Below are positions 50,706 to 58,546 of a stretch of DNA of 64,000 bases, piece by piece. Source of the DNA: Actinoplanes missouriensis 431 (lineage in GTDB: Bacteria > Actinomycetota > Actinomycetes > Mycobacteriales > Micromonosporaceae); NCBI RefSeq assembly GCF_000284295.1, contig NC_017093.1, positions 4,216,001 through 4,280,000 of the forward strand, written 5' to 3'. The notes under the pieces are model-generated. The model was given only the letters and a program-made list of their open reading frames with translations, did no database searches and was not told the DNA's origin. Within the stretch, counting starts at the first letter, position 1. Each line of letters starts with the position of its first letter. Position numbers and translations under genes: made by a program.

Positions 50706-51917
50706 GTGGTCAGCGACCGGATCAACGGCTTAGCCGCCATCCTCGCCGCCGTGCGCGCCGGCGCCGGCATCACCCAGCCGCTGCTCGTGGAGCGCGTCGG
50801 CCTCGGCCGTTCCGTCGTCGCGCAACGGGTCGCCGAGCTGGAGGCCGCCGGCCTGGTCGAAGGCGCCGGCTTCGGCCCCTCGTCCGGCGGCCGGGCGCCC
50901 CGCCGCCTGCGACTGTGCGCCGGCCGGGGCGTGGTCCTCGGCATCGACGTCGGCGCCACCGGCCTGATCGTCGGCGTCGCCGACCTGACCGGCCGGATGC
51001 TCGCCAGCCGGCAGCGCGCCATCGACGTCGCCGCCGGCCCGAAAGCCGTGCTCTCCCTGGCCGAAAGCCTCGCCGCCGAACTGCTGGAGCCGCGGCGCAT
51101 TCCGGTGTGGGCGGTGGGCGTGGGCGTACCCGGGCCTGTCGAATTTCGCACCGGGCTGCCGATCGTGCCGCCGATCATGCCGGGCTGGGACCGGTACCCG
51201 ATCCGGCGGCGGCTACGGGCCCGGTTCGGGGCGCCGGTCTGGGTCGACAACGACGTGAACCTGATGGCGCTCGGCGAGCTGCACGCCGGAGGAGAACCGG
51301 CCGGGCACATGCTCTACGTGCGGGCCGGCCTCGGCATCGGCGCGGCGATCGTGATGGACGGCCGGCTCTACCGGGGCGCGAACGGCTCGGCCGGCGACAT
51401 CGGCCACGTCGCCATCCCGGAGGGCGGCGCGATCATCTGCCGGTGCGGCAACATCGGCTGCCTCGAGGCGGTCGCCGGGGGAGCGGCGCTGGTTCGCGAG
51501 GGACGGTTGCGCAGCCCGCGGCTCGCCGCGATCCCCGGCCTGCGCCCGCATCACGTGGTCGAGGCGGCAGAGAACGGCGACACCGCCGCCCGGGACCTGC
51601 TGCACCGCACGTCCGCGCTGCTCGGGGGCACGCTCGCCACGCTCGTCAGCTTCTACAACCCGAACCGGCTGATCCTCGGCGGCAGCCTCGCCCCGGCGCG
51701 CGACCACGTGCTCGGCGCGATCCGTGAGGCCATCCACAAGCGGGCGCTCCCGCTGGCCACCCGTGACCTGCGGATCGAGGTCGCGACGCTGCCCGAGGAG
51801 GTCTCCGGTGTGACGGGGACGGCGCACCTGGCGCTCGACGAGGTGTTCTCCCCGGCGAACCTGGAGATCTGGCTGCCCGCCGGCTCACCCGATCAGGTCC
51901 CGCAGAACGTCTGGTAG
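50706..51917 (+). CDS. ROK-family transcriptional regulator (or sugar kinase-like repressor)
   Basis: A 403-residue protein. A winged HTH lies at the start (TQPLLVERVGLGRSVVAQRV), followed by the ROK actin-like fold: GIDVGATGLIVGVADL, VWVDNDVNLMALGE, GIGAAIVMDGRLYRGANGSA and the zinc motif HVAIPEGGAIICRCGNIGCL. Proteins with HTH plus ROK are usually sugar-responsive repressors. GTG at 50706 follows TAACCT by 6 bases, so it may be leaderless. It stands between the cellulase and SelO genes; its sugar is unknown. Its end overlaps the convergent selO end by 25 bases. Confidence 0.9.
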   Translation: MVSDRINGLAAILAAVRAGAGITQPLLVERVGLGRSVVAQRVAELEAAGLVEGAGFGPSSGGRAPRRLRLCAGRGVVLGIDVGATGLIVGVADLTGRMLASRQRAIDVAAGPKAVLSLAESLAAELLEPRRIPVWAVGVGVPGPVEFRTGLPIVPPIMPGWDRYPIRRRLRARFGAPVWVDNDVNLMALGELHAGGEPAGHMLYVRAGLGIGAAIVMDGRLYRGANGSAGDIGHVAIPEGGAIICRCGNIGCLEAVAGGAALVREGRLRSPRLAAIPGLRPHHVVEAAENGDTAARDLLHRTSALLGGTLATLVSFYNPNRLILGGSLAPARDHVLGAIREAIHKRALPLATRDLRIEVATLPEEVSGVTGTAHLALDEVFSPANLEIWLPAGSPDQVPQNVW

Positions 51918-53275
51918 CACGCGCCGAAGCTCTCCGGCGCGGGCTCCGCGTACCGCTCCAGGCCGGGCCGCTCGGTGAACGGGTCGCTCACCGCGTCCAG
52001 CAGCGTCTCCAGGTCTCCGCCGGCGAGCGCCTCCTCGACCAGGTGATTGCGCGGGATGTAGATCGGGTTCACCCGTTTCGCCGCCTCGGTGTCCGGCTCG
52101 TAGGACCGCCAGCGGGCCAGCCAGTCCTGATCGGTCACCGTCGCGCCGAGGTCACGGAACGCCGACGTGTAGTCGAGCCGCCGGTCCCGCAGGTGGGTCA
52201 GGAGAGCCTGCGCCAGACCCCGTACCTCATCGTCGGTGGTTGTGGGGGAAAGCCCCAGCTTGGCGCGCATGCCGCCGGTCCAGGCCGCGTCGTAGGCGGG
52301 GCCGAACGCGCCGAGCGCCTCGGTCGCGAGCGCGACGGCCTTGTCCTGGTCGTCGTCGAAAAGGGGCAGCAGCGACTCGGCCAGCCGGGCCAGGTTCCAG
52401 TGCGCCACGGGCGGCTGGTTCCCGTACGCATAGCGGCCCCCGGTGTCGATCGAGCTGAACACCGTCGCCGGGTCGAACACGTCCAAGAAGGCGCACGGAC
52501 CGTAGTCGATGGTCTCGCCGGAGATCGTCATGTTGTCGGTGTTCATCACGCCGTGGATGAAACCGACGAGCATCCACCGCGCGACCAGCTCGGCCTGCAC
52601 GGTCAGGACCGAGGAGAACAGCGCGAGGTACGGCCGGTCGGCCTCCCGCGCCGCCGGATGATGCCTGTCGATCGCGTGGTCGGCCAGCCGTTTCAGCAGG
52701 CCCAGGTCGCCGGTCGCCCGCGCGTACTGAAAACTGCCGACCCGCAGGTGACTTGCCGCGACCCGGGCCAGCACCGCGCCCGGCAGGTTCTCCTCCCGGC
52801 GCACCTGACGGCCCGTCGTGATCACCGCGAGTGAGCGGGTGGTGGGAATGCCGAGCGGGTGCATGGCGCGGCTGACGACGAACTCCCGCAGCATCGGCCC
52901 GACCGCCGCGAACCCGTCACCGCCGCGCGCGAACGGCGTGCGGCCCGAACCTTTCAGATGCAGGTCACGCAGCACGCCGTCGGGCCCGGTGAACTCGCCG
53001 ATCAGCAGCGCCCGCCCGTCACCGAGCCGGGGCGAATAGCCGCCGAACTGGTGACCCGCATAGGCCTGCGCCACCGTCGTGACCCCCGGCGGCGCCTCGG
53101 TCCCGGCGAGCAGCCGCAGACCGGCCGGCCCGCGCAGCCACTCCGGGTCGAAGCCCAGCTCGGCGGCGAGCCGCTCGTCCAGCACGAGCATCGCCGCGCC
53201 GGGCGAATCCAGGCCCTGCCACGGCACCGCCATCTCCGGCAGCTCACGGGCGAACCGGCTGTCAAACGAGGGCAT
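51893..53275 (-). CDS. selO: SelO/YdiU-family protein (pseudokinase-like AMPylase)
   Basis: A 460-residue protein of the SelO family, which uses a kinase-like fold to transfer AMP to proteins, and in bacteria is linked to oxidative stress. Signature stretches are clear: AQAYAGHQFGGYSPRLGDGR, LHLKGSGRTPFARGGDGFAA, LREFVVSRAMHPLGIPTTRS and FIHGVMNTDNMTISGETIDY (metal and catalytic site). Length is near the family norm of about 470-490. ATG 53275 is chosen; it overlaps the end of the LigT-like gene by 14 bases. No selenocysteine is expected. Confidence 0.93.
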   Translation of the reverse strand: MPSFDSRFARELPEMAVPWQGLDSPGAAMLVLDERLAAELGFDPEWLRGPAGLRLLAGTEAPPGVTTVAQAYAGHQFGGYSPRLGDGRALLIGEFTGPDGVLRDLHLKGSGRTPFARGGDGFAAVGPMLREFVVSRAMHPLGIPTTRSLAVITTGRQVRREENLPGAVLARVAASHLRVGSFQYARATGDLGLLKRLADHAIDRHHPAAREADRPYLALFSSVLTVQAELVARWMLVGFIHGVMNTDNMTISGETIDYGPCAFLDVFDPATVFSSIDTGGRYAYGNQPPVAHWNLARLAESLLPLFDDDQDKAVALATEALGAFGPAYDAAWTGGMRAKLGLSPTTTDDEVRGLAQALLTHLRDRRLDYTSAFRDLGATVTDQDWLARWRSYEPDTEAAKRVNPIYIPRNHLVEEALAGGDLETLLDAVSDPFTERPGLERYAEPAPESFGACYQTFCGT

Positions 53276-53747
53276 CTCCACCCAGCAACCGTACTCGCCG
53301 GGATTCGCTGTCGTAGCTGCGCGCCGCCACGCAGGCCCCGCCGAGCCGCGGCCGGCGGGCGAGCAGCGCGAGCGCCCGTTCATGCTGATCAGCGGGCATC
53401 TTCAGGGCCAGGCTGACGTGCGGGACCCAGTTCTGCGGCGCATACATCGCCGTGGGCTCGCCGAGCGCCGCCCAGACCCGCGCCTGCACCGCTCGCAACT
53501 CCGCCGACTCCACCGCCAGAACCGCAGCACGACCAAGAACAAAAGCGGGTCCGATCCGTACGGGGACAGGCAGCCCCAGCTCCGGCGCCCCGTCCACGGC
53601 ATCAGTGGTCGCGAGCGTCACGTGCGGCCGGTTGGTCGGATGGGTGTGCGTCGCCAGGCTGCGCAGTCCCGCCGCGTGCAGCTCGTCCCACAGGCCCCGC
53701 ACCGCGCGGTCCAGCTCCGGGTCGAGCAGCAGCTCCACGGTCTGCAC
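53262..53747 (-). CDS. 2'-5' RNA ligase (LigT/2H phosphoesterase)-family protein
   Basis: A 161-residue protein with the two H-x-T/S motifs of the 2H phosphoesterase superfamily: RPHVTLAT and WVPHVSLAL. Relatives open or close 2'-5' or cyclic phosphodiester bonds in RNA; the true substrate is unknown. It sits directly upstream of selO and overlaps it, so the two are probably cotranscribed, together with the truncated hydrolase just above. Confidence 0.85.
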   Translation of the reverse strand: MQTVELLLDPELDRAVRGLWDELHAAGLRSLATHTHPTNRPHVTLATTDAVDGAPELGLPVPVRIGPAFVLGRAAVLAVESAELRAVQARVWAALGEPTAMYAPQNWVPHVSLALKMPADQHERALALLARRPRLGGACVAARSYDSESRRVRLLGGDALV

Positions 53748-53750
53748 GGG

Positions 53751-54233
53751 TCAGCCCTCGACCGCGTAGGCTTCCAGCCGCTCGGCGAGCTCCCGGGGAC
53801 GGCTCAGCGCCGGGGTGTGGCCGCCGGGGATCTCGTCCGGGACGACGCCGAGCCGCTCCCGGGCGACGCGCCGCACGAACGCCGGTGGCAGCAGCCGGTC
53901 ATCCCGGCAGAGCAGCACCCGGGTCGGGACGTCCGGCCAGGCCCGCAACGGGGACGGTTCGCTCAGGCGTACCTCGGATTGGGCCCGGTCAGCGACGAGC
54001 GGCACGACGAAGCCGCCGAGGGACTGCCCGGCGATGACCAGGGCGCCCGTCCGTGCTGTCTTCTCCACGGCGGTGACCACGGTGTTCGCGTACTCCGGGA
54101 GGCCCGCCGTGTCGTCGTCGCACGGCAGATCCGGCGCGACGGTGCGATGGCCGCGCGCCCGCAGCTCCGCCTCCACGAGATGCCAGTACCACCCGACGTC
54201 ACCGGCACCGTGAATCAGTACGAATGTGGCCAC
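53751..54233 (-). CDS. Alpha/beta-hydrolase with an internal deletion
   Basis: Only 160 residues. The first ~85 are a normal alpha/beta-hydrolase start (VATFVLIHGAGDVGWYWHLV, DLPCDDDTAGLPEYA, VIAGQSLGGFVVPLVADR with nucleophile Ser). The last ~70 match the C-terminal end of the same family (LRAWPDVPTRVLLCRDDRLL, PGGHTPALSRPRELAERLEA). The ~70 residues that normally lie between, the lid and central helices, are missing, with an in-frame join at DRAQSE. The catalytic Asp and His are still present, but folding is doubtful. GTG 54233 is the start that matches the family. It is 3 bases upstream of the LigT-like gene. Confidence 0.75.
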   Translation of the reverse strand: MATFVLIHGAGDVGWYWHLVEAELRARGHRTVAPDLPCDDDTAGLPEYANTVVTAVEKTARTGALVIAGQSLGGFVVPLVADRAQSEVRLSEPSPLRAWPDVPTRVLLCRDDRLLPPAFVRRVARERLGVVPDEIPGGHTPALSRPRELAERLEAYAVEG

Positions 54234-54291
54234 ACGGCCCACACTATCGCCGACGCGCTCCGCTCGGCCGTGCGGCGCGTAGCCTCGCGGG

Positions 54292-55053
54292 ATGACGACG
54301 ATCCTGGTGCCGTACCACCACGACGAGCGGCTCGCCGACGACGACATCCCGGTCCGGGCCGACCACATCGTCCACGTGCCGGCCGGCGGGGTGGGGGACC
54401 AGTGGCAGCGCAACGCCGTGGTGGGCCGGGCCGCGGCCGCCGCGGTGGCGCCGGTGGTCGCTTCCGGTCAGGTGCCGGTGGTGTTCTCGGGTGACTGCCT
54501 GGTCGCGGGGGCCACGGTCGCGGGCGTGCAGCAGGCCGGTGTGGACCCGGCGGTGATCTGGTTCGACGCGCACGGCGACGTGCACACGCTGGAGACGACC
54601 GGTTCCGGTTATCTGGGCGGGTTGTCGTTACGGGTCGTCACGGGCGCCCACCGGGAACTCTATGCCGATCTGATCGGGTTGCGGCCGGTGGCGCCGGAGC
54701 GCGCCGTGCTGGTCGACGGCCGGGATCTGGACCCGGCGGAGGCGGATTATCTGGCGGTCAGCCCGACGCGTCGCATCCCGGTGTCCGAGGTCGCCCCGGA
54801 GACGGTCCCGGCGGGACCGCTGGTCCTGCACGTGGACCTGGACGTGATCGATGCTGGGGAGTTCCCGGGTTTCCGGTTCCCCGCCGATGGTGGTCCCTCC
54901 GCGGAGGCCGTTCTGTCGGCGTGCCGGCGCGTCTTTGCTACGGGGCGGGTGGTGGCTTTCGACGTGGCATGCCCGTGGTGGCCGGCGGTCGGGGACCAGG
55001 CTAGGTCGCGGGAGCAGCTGGTCGCCGCGATGCGGGCCCTGCTCACGGCGTAG
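54292..55053 (+). CDS. Arginase/ureohydrolase-fold protein with an altered metal site
   Basis: A 253-residue protein of the arginase family. It has WFDAHGDVHT (the DAHxD metal motif) and LHVDLDVID (the DxD motif), but where arginases have GGDHS it has VVFSGDCLVAG, so the first metal-ligand His is Cys. This variant is a recognised actinobacterial subgroup of unknown substrate. It may still bind two metals with Cys or one metal, or act on a different guanidine compound. Divergent from the truncated hydrolase. A 500-bp repeat field follows. Confidence 0.8.
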   Translation: MTTILVPYHHDERLADDDIPVRADHIVHVPAGGVGDQWQRNAVVGRAAAAAVAPVVASGQVPVVFSGDCLVAGATVAGVQQAGVDPAVIWFDAHGDVHTLETTGSGYLGGLSLRVVTGAHRELYADLIGLRPVAPERAVLVDGRDLDPAEADYLAVSPTRRIPVSEVAPETVPAGPLVLHVDLDVIDAGEFPGFRFPADGGPSAEAVLSACRRVFATGRVVAFDVACPWWPAVGDQARSREQLVAAMRALLTA

Positions 55054-55071
55054 TCGCAGCCCTGCCGACCA

Positions 55072-55116
55072 GCCGGTCCAGCCGGTCCAGCCGGTCCAGC
55101 CGGTCCAGCCGGTCCA
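55072..55116. repeat. Five tandem copies of the 9-mer GCCGGTCCA
   Basis: Five exact units at 55072, 55081, 55090, 55099 and 55108, just after the arginase-like stop codon. They begin a repeat field that runs to 55437 with no gene visible. Confidence 0.95.
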
Positions 55117-55142
55117 CAGTGTCGCCTCCACCGCACTGGCCG

Positions 55143-55206
55143 CCAGCCGGTCCGGCTGGTCCCCAGTGTTGTCGCCGCTGCACTGAGCGCCAGCCGGTCC
55201 GGCTGG
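55143..55206. repeat. Two copies of the palindrome CCAGCCGG-T-CCGGCTGG
   Basis: The perfect 17-base palindrome occurs at 55143-55159 and 55190-55206, 47 bases apart, each followed by an AGTGT(T/C)GTCGCCG stretch. The same GGCTGGT and GTGTTGTCG elements make up the field at 12.9-13.0 kb. Confidence 0.85.
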
Positions 55207-55261
55207 TTGGGAGTGTCGTCGCCGTGCGGGGTTCCACGATCGGGCCCACGGCCGAGCCGAG

Positions 55262-55437
55262 CCGTAGTTCAGGCTGGTTGAGCGCGGTTTTGACCTGCTT
55301 CGGCTACGGCTGGGGTGGGCGGGCCGTAGTTCAGGCTGGTCAATCGCGGTTTTGACCTGCTTCGGCTACGGCTGGGGTGAGCGGGCCGTAGTTCAGGCAG
55401 GTCAAGCGCGGTTTTAGCCGGTGCCAGCTACGGCTGA
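55262..55437. repeat. 62-bp tandem repeat, each unit able to fold into a stem-loop
   Basis: CCGTAGTTC starts units at 55262, 55324 and 55386, exactly 62 bases apart; the third unit diverges in its second half. Each unit contains CCGTAG ... CTACGG at its edges and, inside, GGCTGGTCAA-type and TTGACCTGC sequences that pair around a CGCGGTT loop. Confidence 0.85.
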
Positions 55438-55546
55438 CTCGCTGCGGCGCTTGGCTGACGTGCCGACGCGTGGCGGAGCTCGTCGCTTTCGGTTCGGCTG
55501 TGGCTACGGGCGGGGCCGTGAGCGCGGCCCCGCCCGTACCCGATGG

Positions 55547-56905
55547 TTATGCGCAGTTGATGGGGGTGGGGGGTGTGTTGGTGCTGCCGGAAGTGGCGGT
55601 GAAACCCCAGCTCGTCGACGCGCCGGCGGCCAGTGAGCCGTTGTAGGCCGCGTTACGAGCCGTGACCGTCTCCCCGGAGGTGGTCACCGTGGCGTTCCAG
55701 GAGTTGGTGAACCGCTGGGCGTTCGGCCAGGTCCAGCTGACGGTCCAGCCGCTGATCGGCGCCGCGCCGGCCTTGACCGTCACGGTGCCCTGGAAACCGC
55801 CCGGCCACGAGTTGTTGATCGTGTAGGTGGCGGTGCACGAACCAGCAGGGGTGGACGGCGACGTGGAGGGCGAGGGGGACGACGAGGACGGCGGGGGCGA
55901 CGACGGCTGCTGGCCGCCGAAGACGGACGCCTCGACCGCGGTCGCCTTGATGCCGTTCGCGCCGTTGAAGATCCGCTGGCCCCACGTGGTCAGCGCCGAC
56001 GGGTTGAAGTCGGTGACCATGTCGAGGTATTCGACGCCACCCCCGTTGCCGCTCCACGACCAGCCCAGATAGCCGATTCCGCGGGCCTGCGCGGTGGCCA
56101 GGATGGTGTCCTCGTCGGGGTTGCCGTCGGAGTGGTCGAAGCCGAACTCGCCGACCACGATCGGCAGGCCGGCGGTCTGGAACCGGCCCAGGTAATCGGT
56201 GATCTCGGCGGCCGTGTCGAAGACCCCGTACATGTGGATCGAGAAGACGGTGTTGCGGTTGGGGTCGGCGGCGAAGACCGAGGCGGCGTTGTCGCGCATG
56301 ATGAACTGCCAATCCTGACCCCAGTTCGGCGCGTCGACCATGATCTGGTGCTGGAATCCGGCGGCGCGCAGGCGGCTGATCGCACTCTTCGTGTCGGCGG
56401 TCCATTTCGACGCGGCGCTACCGTTGCCGTAGGGCTCGTTGCCGATGTTCAGGATGACGTAGGACTCCTGGCCCTCCAGCGCCGACTTCACGGAGATCCA
56501 GTAATCGACGGCCTGTGCCAGGGTTGCGGCGCCGGACTGCTCGCCGTAACCCGTGGTGTCGTGCACTTCGAGGACGCAGATCAGCCGGTTCGCCTTGCAT
56601 TGACTGATCACGTTGGTGACGTCGGACGCCTCGTTCTTGGTCCAGCGCTGGCCGCTCGCGAGGACCACGCGGACCGTGTTGGCGCCGAGCGCCTTGATGC
56701 CGGACAGTGACGAGTTGAGCTGTGACGGATACCAAGTGTGAGCATGGTTGACGCCGCGCATCACGAACGGTTTGCCGTTCGCGTCGACGATCGTGGTGCC
56801 CGACACGCTGAAGCCGGTGGCGGCCTGGGCGGGCTGGGCGGCGACGAGGACGGCCGCCGCACCGCAGAGCAGGGCGGCCAGGCCACCCCACCATTTCGAT
56901 CTCAT
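55547..56905 (-). CDS. Secreted GH5 subfamily 8-type beta-mannanase with C-terminal CBM2
   Basis: A 452-residue exported enzyme that cuts beta-1,4-mannan. Signal peptide 1-28. The start of the catalytic domain (KPFVMRGVNHAHTWYP, VISQCKANRLICVLEVHDTT) matches Streptomyces mannanases of GH5_8 closely from memory. The acid/base is Glu157 in ILNIGNEPYG and the nucleophile Glu253 in IVVGEFGFDHSD. A Pro/Ser linker (~345-368) leads to a CBM2 (CTATYTINNSWPGGFQGTVT ... PINCA). AGGAGG precedes the ATG and a CebR-like palindrome lies further up. It fits with the beta-mannosidase at 59.9 kb. Confidence 0.9.
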   Translation of the reverse strand: MRSKWWGGLAALLCGAAAVLVAAQPAQAATGFSVSGTTIVDANGKPFVMRGVNHAHTWYPSQLNSSLSGIKALGANTVRVVLASGQRWTKNEASDVTNVISQCKANRLICVLEVHDTTGYGEQSGAATLAQAVDYWISVKSALEGQESYVILNIGNEPYGNGSAASKWTADTKSAISRLRAAGFQHQIMVDAPNWGQDWQFIMRDNAASVFAADPNRNTVFSIHMYGVFDTAAEITDYLGRFQTAGLPIVVGEFGFDHSDGNPDEDTILATAQARGIGYLGWSWSGNGGGVEYLDMVTDFNPSALTTWGQRIFNGANGIKATAVEASVFGGQQPSSPPPSSSSPSPSTSPSTPAGSCTATYTINNSWPGGFQGTVTVKAGAAPISGWTVSWTWPNAQRFTNSWNATVTTSGETVTARNAAYNGSLAAGASTSWGFTATSGSTNTPPTPINCA

Positions 56906-56935
56906 GGGGGATTCCTCCTGGGGACGATTCACTAC

Positions 56936-56949
56936 CGGGAGCGCTCCCA
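56936..56949. promoter_or_regulatory. CebR-like operator upstream of the mannanase gene
   Basis: CGGGAGCGCTCCCA matches the TGGGAGCGCTCCCA box at 13 of 14 positions and lies 30 bases before the mannanase start. It is nearly the same site as at 49151, so cellulase and mannanase probably share one LacI-type repressor. Confidence 0.75.
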
Positions 56950-57022
56950 AGATGCGCCGTCGCATCCAACTCTGTCAACGTCCTGAACGGACATTCTTAA
57001 GTAATTTAAAATTCTCACCCCA

Positions 57023-57847
57023 TCAGCTGTACGGGTGGAGCGCCGCCGCCGTGAGGCCGCTGGAGAGATAGCCCCCGAGCGTGTGGAAGTCCACTTTCCC
57101 CAGGTGGGCCGTGTCATGAAGGTCGACCGGGAACCGCCCGCCCAGTTCGGCGGGGAGCGCCACCAGGTCACCCGGGTCCGCGATGTTGACCCAGCGCCCC
57201 ACCCCGCCCGGCCGCACGCCCCGCCCGTCCACCGGCTCCGGAACCAGGCTGTCGAAGACCGCGCCGGTCAGCCCGAGTGGCGATCCGAGCGTCAGCAGCA
57301 GATCGATCTTCCGGTCCGGATGGGCGCAGAGCGCCTCGTACGCGACCACCGACCCGAGCGAGTGCGCCACGACGACGCGCGCTCCGGTCGCGTCGATCGC
57401 GTCCATGACGATCTGACGACACCGGTCCCGTACGCCCGGGCGGGTCAGATAGACGTACACCTCGCGCAGCAGCGCCGTCATGATCCGGCCGACCGTCCGC
57501 GCGCCCGGGTCCCAGTGCCGGGCCAGCCAGTCCAGGCCCTCCTGCAGCGGATAGGTCACCGGGCCCTGCGCGGCCTCGGCCGGAACGCCCGCCTGCAGCA
57601 TCCACTCCCACGCCCAGGCCTGCTCGGCGGGGGTCAGCGTCTCCAGATCGTCGGCGCCCTGTGACTGGTCGTCGAGCAGGTGCGCGTAGTAGGCCGTCGC
57701 CAGCCGGGGCGCAGGATCGGTCAGCCCGGCGTCGCGGTACCCGGCGGCCAGCTTGTCGCTCCACCGCACCGCGAGGAGCTCGGCCGCCTCGGCGGGGGTG
57801 ACGCCGGACTGGCGGTTCCAGATGCCGTGCACAGCGACGACGGTCAT
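57023..57847 (-). CDS. Alpha/beta-hydrolase (lipase-like) of unknown role
   Basis: A 274-residue protein with VVAVHGIWNRQSG at the start (oxyanion region), the nucleophile elbow VVVAHSLGSVVAYEAL and the C-terminal DLHDTAHLGKVDFHTLGGYL with the likely catalytic His. The acid is probably Asp in NIADPGDLVALP. No signal peptide is evident. Relatives are annotated as serine peptidases or lipases of unknown substrate. ATG 57847 opens directly on the first strand, with GGAACG just before it. Confidence 0.8.
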   Translation of the reverse strand: MTVVAVHGIWNRQSGVTPAEAAELLAVRWSDKLAAGYRDAGLTDPAPRLATAYYAHLLDDQSQGADDLETLTPAEQAWAWEWMLQAGVPAEAAQGPVTYPLQEGLDWLARHWDPGARTVGRIMTALLREVYVYLTRPGVRDRCRQIVMDAIDATGARVVVAHSLGSVVAYEALCAHPDRKIDLLLTLGSPLGLTGAVFDSLVPEPVDGRGVRPGGVGRWVNIADPGDLVALPAELGGRFPVDLHDTAHLGKVDFHTLGGYLSSGLTAAALHPYS

Positions 57848-57911
57848 GACGTTCCTTCGTGGACGGTGATGACGGAACGCTATCCGACGGCGACCATCCG
57901 TGACCAGTTGG

Positions 57912-58472
57912 TCACCCGGCGGCCTGGCGGAGCGCGACCACCACCGTGCCCAGCAGAGCCACCCCCGAGCCGACACCCGCGACCAGCGCGATCGTCGCAT
58001 CCGAGCCGCCCGATGCCGCGATCATGAACCCGGCCAGCCCGAGCGCCGTCATCACCGCGCCGAGACCGTGGAAGAGCGGCAGCCGCCACGCCCACGCCAG
58101 CCCGAAGAAGTGCAGGCCGACCACGGTGGCGACCCAGGCGATCGCTAGTTCGGGCCGCTCCCACACGCTGTTGATCAGGTAGAGGCCACCGAAGAGCGCG
58201 ACCACCTCGGCCGCGACGATGATCCAGTACCGCCGGTCGGTGAAGCCGTTGATGTCCGCTGCGCCGCCTGCTTTCGTGGGGGTTCGCGCTTGCCGGAACA
58301 GCGCCACCAGCAGGACCGCCGCGGCGAGCACCCCGGCCACCCGGATGATCAGCGGCCACGGCGTGGGCAGTCCGCCGCTGTTGACCATGATGAACACGGT
58401 CCCGAACGAGATGGCGATCAGGCTGCCGGTCACCATGCCGCTCGGTTTAACCACATTCCCCGTCGATGTCAT
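57912..58472 (-). CDS. Integral membrane protein of unknown function
   Basis: A 186-residue protein with six hydrophobic helices (SLIAISFGTVFIMV, IIRVAGVLAAAVLLVALF, WIIVAAEVVALFGGLYLI, AIAWVATVVGLHFFGLAW, VMTALGLAGFMIAAS, ALVAGVGSGVALLGTVVVAL) and short loops. No known motif. Relatives are common, unnamed membrane proteins of actinomycetes. Transcribed on the same strand as the hydrolase that follows it. Confidence 0.75.
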   Translation of the reverse strand: MTSTGNVVKPSGMVTGSLIAISFGTVFIMVNSGGLPTPWPLIIRVAGVLAAAVLLVALFRQARTPTKAGGAADINGFTDRRYWIIVAAEVVALFGGLYLINSVWERPELAIAWVATVVGLHFFGLAWAWRLPLFHGLGAVMTALGLAGFMIAASGGSDATIALVAGVGSGVALLGTVVVALRQAAG

Positions 58473-58546
58473 GCGCCGATCCTAGAGACGCCCGCCCGGC
58501 CCGGCGTGCCCCGCCGGAGCGCCCGAAACCACACGCGAGGGTGGGG

